From an uncultured Bacteroidota bacterium (lineage in GTDB: Bacteria; Bacteroidota; Bacteroidia; Chitinophagales; Chitinophagaceae): DNA of 8,537 nt. Shown piece by piece: positions 6,018-8,537 of the stretch. The notes under the pieces were generated by a model, which had not been told where the DNA came from, made no database searches, and worked only from the letters and a program-made list of their open reading frames with translations. The stretch is from positions 1 through 8,537 of the forward strand of contig CAMLKS010000079.1 of NCBI GenBank assembly GCA_946480675.1, given 5' to 3'. The position numbers were made by a program, and so were the translations under genes. Position 1 is the first letter of the stretch; each line of letters begins with the position of its first letter.

Positions 6018-6875
6018 ATGAGGCAGTTAAAAATTGCCACCCAGATTACCAACCGCGATTCACAAGCCGTAGAAAAGTATCTGCAGGAAATCAGCAAAAT
6101 ATCGATGATCACCCCTGAAGAGGAAACTACGCTGGCCCAGAAGATACACATGGGCGACCAGCGCGCGTTGGAAAAACTGGTGAAGGCAAACCTTCGTTTC
6201 GTGGTGTCGGTAGCTAAGCAGTACCAGCACCAGGGTCTTTCTTTGAGCGACCTGATAAATGAAGGAAACCTGGGTTTGATAAAAGCAGCACAGAGGTTTG
6301 ACGAGACGAAGGGTTTCAAATTCATTTCTTATGCCGTATGGTGGATACGCCAGTCGATACTGCAGGCTTTGGCCGAGCAGGGACGTTTGGTGCGCCTGCC
6401 ACAAAACAAGATAGGTACCTACAATAAAGCCAATAAGGCATTTATAGCCTTCGAGCAGGAAAATGAGCGTGAGCCATCTACAGAAGAGCTGGCAGAGATA
6501 TTGGACATGAGCGAAACCGAGATCACGAACATTTTTACCAGCAATACGCGCCACACATCGCTGGATGCACCGGTGCACGAAGCAGAAGATGTGGCTATGG
6601 GCGACCTGCTGGAAGGCAGCAGCGATACGGATGATGATGTGATGAAAGATTCGCTGCGTAACGAAATCAAACGCATACTGAAATCGCTGAGCGTACGTGA
6701 AGCGGAAATATTGGCAGCCTATTTTGGACTGGAAGGCGATGATGGCCCGACGATAGAAGAAATAGGTGAAAAATACGACCTGACAAAAGAGCGTATCCGC
6801 CAGATAAAAGAACGCGCTATCAAACGCCTGCAAAAAGCACGTTATAGCAATGCACTGAAAGTGTACCTGGGTTAA
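6018..6875 (+). CDS. rpoD: Primary RNA polymerase sigma factor RpoD/SigA
   Basis: Housekeeping sigma factor that directs core RNA polymerase to the phylum's TTG/TAnnTTTG promoters. The 285-residue length is typical of the Bacteroidota primary sigma, which lacks region 1.1 and the large non-conserved insert of the E. coli protein. Domains in order: region 1.2 (about 14-46, SQAVEKYLQEISKISMITPE); region 2 (54-118), including LVKANLRFVVSVAKQY, the core-binding DLINEGNLGLIKA (78-90) and the -10 recognition and melting segment FKFISYAVWWIRQSILQAL (100-118); region 3 (about 130-205); and region 4 (about 215-275), with helix-turn-helix TIEEIGEKYDLTKERIRQI (245-263). The ATG at 6018 gives the family's usual MRQLKI N-terminus. 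It is a single-gene unit closed by a strong terminator. Confidence 0.97.
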   Translation: MRQLKIATQITNRDSQAVEKYLQEISKISMITPEEETTLAQKIHMGDQRALEKLVKANLRFVVSVAKQYQHQGLSLSDLINEGNLGLIKAAQRFDETKGFKFISYAVWWIRQSILQALAEQGRLVRLPQNKIGTYNKANKAFIAFEQENEREPSTEELAEILDMSETEITNIFTSNTRHTSLDAPVHEAEDVAMGDLLEGSSDTDDDVMKDSLRNEIKRILKSLSVREAEILAAYFGLEGDDGPTIEEIGEKYDLTKERIRQIKERAIKRLQKARYSNALKVYLG

Positions 6876-6895
6876 TACCGGGTAGCACCAGATAT

Positions 6896-6932
6896 AAATA
6901 AACCGCGTCAGTTTGTCGCGGTTTATTTTTTT
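6896..6932. terminator. Strong intrinsic terminator after rpoD
   Basis: A perfect 12-bp stem (AAATAAACCGCG at 6896-6907 with CGCGGTTTATTT at 6917-6928) encloses a nine-base loop and is followed by T's to 6932. It lies 20 bases after the rpoD stop. Read leftward it lies 8 bases after the stop of the convergent DUF4375 gene and ends in TTTATTTATAT, so it probably serves both. Confidence 0.9.
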
Positions 6933-6936
6933 GTGG

Positions 6937-7467
6937 TTATACTATCGTTGCAAACTCTTCCGGGTGTGTAATGGCGTATTGCAGTATCTTATCCTGCACC
7001 TGCATGTTGAGGCGGTGAAACTGCTCATCGAGCGCTTCAAACTCTTTGAACTCATTGTATAGTTGCGCAAACTCTTCTACCGTTGTTTTCTTTTCCAGCA
7101 TATCGCGGTTCAGTACATATACCTTCAGCACATCGTCCAGCACTTTGGCCATTTCGGGCTCCCCTATCATTTGCAGCCATGCGGGCATAGTGGGCAGCAG
7201 GCCTATGTAGCCATTTTGTATCAGTTGTATAAAGCCGCCCTGCATTACCTGCATCTGTACATAATCGTAAGAAAGCAATAGCTGCTGGCCATCGGAAAGG
7301 TCATCAAGAAAAGTAAAATCCTGGCGCTTGTATAGCTCCTCGTGCAGGGGCTGTACCAGCAGGTCGTATAATGCCTGTTTACCTTCGGATGCAGCGGCTG
7401 CATCAAAGTCGGCTTTGTTTACCTGTGGCAAGTAGAGGCTTTTGATATTATCCATCCTGTTATTCAT
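6937..7467 (-). CDS. DMP19/DUF4375 family protein
   Basis: A 176-residue, mainly helical cytosolic protein of the DMP19 (DUF4375) family. The named member, from Neisseria, is a DNA mimic that binds a transcription factor; whether this protein acts likewise is unknown. Evidence is the family core LSDGQQLLLSYDYVQMQVMQ (57-76) running into GGFIQLIQNGY (77-87), which corresponds to the 'EvnNGGFxQyfxN' signature, followed by a helix of Leu/Val residues (104-119) and an acidic helix EEFAQLYNEFKEFEALDEQF (131-150). The protein is rich in Asp/Glu. The ATG at 7467 has an AGGAG six bases upstream, unusually good for this phylum, and a promoter-like motif further up, which favours it over the Met five codons in. 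It is divergent from the methyltransferase. Confidence 0.75.
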   Translation of the reverse strand: MNNRMDNIKSLYLPQVNKADFDAAAASEGKQALYDLLVQPLHEELYKRQDFTFLDDLSDGQQLLLSYDYVQMQVMQGGFIQLIQNGYIGLLPTMPAWLQMIGEPEMAKVLDDVLKVYVLNRDMLEKKTTVEEFAQLYNEFKEFEALDEQFHRLNMQVQDKILQYAITHPEEFATIV

Positions 7468-7500
7468 TTATTGCTCCTATTAATAAATATACAGCTTCGG

Positions 7501-7529
7501 CAAAAATAAACATAGACACCGTGCACTAA
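7501..7529 (-). promoter_or_regulatory. Candidate promoter of the DUF4375 gene
   Basis: On the minus strand TATTTTTG (7508-7501) matches TAnnTTTG exactly, with a near-consensus TTA (7529-7527) 18 bases upstream. The leader would be about 27 bases and carry the AGGAG site. TAACTTTA (7527-7534, plus strand), 7 of 8 bases of a -7 element for the methyltransferase, overlaps this promoter. Confidence 0.45.
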
Positions 7530-7539
7530 CTTTATAGGA

Positions 7540-8289
7540 ATGAAAGAAACGAAAGATCTGTTTTCTAAACAAGCGGGCACCTATGCGCAATACCGCCCGG
7601 TGTACCCACAGGCGCTATATGATTTTTTGTTTTGCACTGTAAAGCATTTTGATGCCGTGTGGGATTGTGCTACGGGCAATGGACAAGTGGCAGTAAAGCT
7701 GGCTGAACGCTTTAAAAGCGTATATGCTACCGACATCAGCGAAAAGCAGATAGCGCATGCCGTACAAAAGGGAAACATACACTATGGCGTGCAGCGCGCG
7801 GAGCATACCCGCTTTGCAGACGATAGCTTTGACCTGGTGACGATAGGGACCGCGCTGCACTGGTTCGACTTTGATAATTTTTACAAAGAAGTGCGTCGCG
7901 TGGCAAAAGATGGTGGCTATATAGCGGCATGGGCTTATGCACCCTTCAGAAGCGAAACGGTAATAGATGAGCTACTGGATGACTTTACCTATAACGTGCT
8001 GAAAGAATACTGGGACCCGGAACGCAAGTATGTAGATGAACAATACACCAACATCCCTTTTCCATTTGATGGCGTGGATGTACCAAAACTGGAGATAACC
8101 GTGAACTGGACGCGGGAACATTTTATGGGTTTTCTCAACTCATGGTCGAGCGTGCAGCATTATATAAACAGAAATAGTACTAACCCTGTGGACCTGATAG
8201 ATAAAAAACTGGAGATGATATGGCCATTGGAGGAAGTGAAGACCTTACGGTTTCCGTTGTTTTTGAGGATGGGTGTGATTAAGAAATAG
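7540..8289 (+). CDS. Class I SAM-dependent methyltransferase
   Basis: A 249-residue cytosolic methyltransferase of the Methyltransf_11 type, close to the trans-aconitate/Crg1-like group that opens with FSKQAGTYAQYRPVYP (8-23). Motif I is WDCATGNGQVAVKLA (41-55), with Asp42 and the SAM-binding glycines 46 and 48. YATDIS (62-67) supplies the acidic residue that binds the SAM ribose (Asp65). AEHTRFADDSFDLVTIGTALHWFD (87-110) covers motifs II-III, and VRRVAKDGGYIAAW (118-131) the following strand-turn. The C-terminal half (about 135-249) is a variable, aromatic-rich substrate part. The substrate cannot be told from the sequence. The start at 7540 gives the normal N-terminus. No terminator is visible before the convergent gene two bases on. 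Confidence 0.88.
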   Translation: MKETKDLFSKQAGTYAQYRPVYPQALYDFLFCTVKHFDAVWDCATGNGQVAVKLAERFKSVYATDISEKQIAHAVQKGNIHYGVQRAEHTRFADDSFDLVTIGTALHWFDFDNFYKEVRRVAKDGGYIAAWAYAPFRSETVIDELLDDFTYNVLKEYWDPERKYVDEQYTNIPFPFDGVDVPKLEITVNWTREHFMGFLNSWSSVQHYINRNSTNPVDLIDKKLEMIWPLEEVKTLRFPLFLRMGVIKK

Positions 8290-8291
8290 CG

Positions 8292-8537
8292 TTACGCATA
8301 TTCAGCAGAAACATAAGTCCACGCTTCTTTGCCGGATGCAAGAGTAACAGAGATGCGTTTATAACTACTTACCTCGTAGGCATCGGCATGTGCCAGTTCT
8401 TCGGCTGTTATCTCGAACACTACTCCATCTATCTTGTCTACTATATTGCCGGTGGATATGGCTATGGGGTGAAAGGCCTGTTCGCTTTTAGCCAATACCT
8501 CTGCATCCGTTATTTCTACCGATTCCATCTTAAAACC
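8292..8537 (-). CDS. Gamma-glutamylcyclotransferase-like (AIG2-fold) protein, 5' end outside window
   Basis: The C-terminal 81 residues of a protein with the gamma-glutamylcyclotransferase/AIG2-like fold. The frame is open to the window edge, and the codons before the ATG at 8528 read Gly-Phe-Lys, which continues the family pattern 'GYKLxxVEITD'. That ATG is therefore probably internal, and roughly 30-40 residues including the YGTL nucleating loop are missing. Visible parts: VEITDAEVL (7-15), FHPIAISTGN (22-31), the core strand IDGVVFEIT (36-44), and ELAHADAYEVSSYKRISVTL (48-67) with the usual 'LxxxDxYE..Y.R' pattern. The residue usually equal to the catalytic Glu after the core Gly appears to be Val39. 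The substrate is unknown and the enzyme activity doubtful. Confidence 0.78.
   Translation of the reverse strand, partial: GFKMESVEITDAEVLAKSEQAFHPIAISTGNIVDKIDGVVFEITAEELAHADAYEVSSYKRISVTLASGKEAWTYVSAEYA

Noticed and set aside
6060..6833. Long antisense open frame (257 residues) opposite rpoD
   Set aside because: The opposite frame encodes an unmistakable sigma factor. The antisense product is Phe/Tyr/Cys/His-rich with no recognisable domain, as expected of a shadow frame.
1..8537. CRISPR array, mobile element, tRNA/rRNA, toxin-antitoxin or defence operon
   Set aside because: No spaced repeats, transposase, integrase, terminal inverted repeats, cloverleaf or typical defence domains were seen. 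Genes are unrelated single units with matching base composition.

Overview
The window reads as ordinary chromosomal DNA from a member of the Bacteroidota, probably of the Chitinophagales/Chitinophagaceae type. Four things point there. A large secreted protein ends in a type IX secretion (T9SS) type A sorting domain. The primary sigma factor is the short form (285 residues, no region 1.1) typical of the phylum. Several genes have upstream motifs matching the Bacteroidota promoter (TTG then TAnnTTTG). Most starts lack a strong Shine-Dalgarno site. No mobile element, phage gene, CRISPR array, tRNA or rRNA is visible. The placement below phylum is inference.

Left part (1-2262): the 3' part of a DUF1801 protein (+), cut by the window edge; a RibD-C/DHFR-like reductase (+); a leftward pair made of a small membrane protein with a CxxC motif and a 68-residue soluble protein; and, divergent from that pair, an NTF2/SnoaL-like protein (+).

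Centre (2233-5748): two leftward genes, each closed by a clear hairpin terminator. The first is a glutaryl-CoA-dehydrogenase-type acyl-CoA dehydrogenase that keeps the substrate-binding and catalytic residues of the decarboxylating enzyme. The second is a 723-residue exported protein with a signal peptide, an N-terminal beta-rich region, a dockerin-like two-loop module, a cohesin-like domain and the T9SS sorting tail.

Right part (5749-8537): a 269-base divergent intergenic region leads to rpoD (+). A strong bidirectional terminator separates rpoD from a convergent DMP19/DUF4375-family gene (-). Divergent from that is a class I SAM-dependent methyltransferase (+). It converges, with only two bases between stop codons, on a gamma-glutamylcyclotransferase-like (AIG2-fold) protein (-) that runs off the right edge.

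The genes do not form one pathway. Most are singly transcribed units between divergent promoters and convergent terminators; the only likely operon is the membrane-protein/68-residue pair. I found no convincing new multi-gene system. The points most worth a second look are the dockerin plus cohesin-like layout of the T9SS protein, a promoter that sets the acyl-CoA dehydrogenase start, the missing catalytic Glu in the AIG2-like protein, and a near-perfect 17-bp hairpin between the two central genes.
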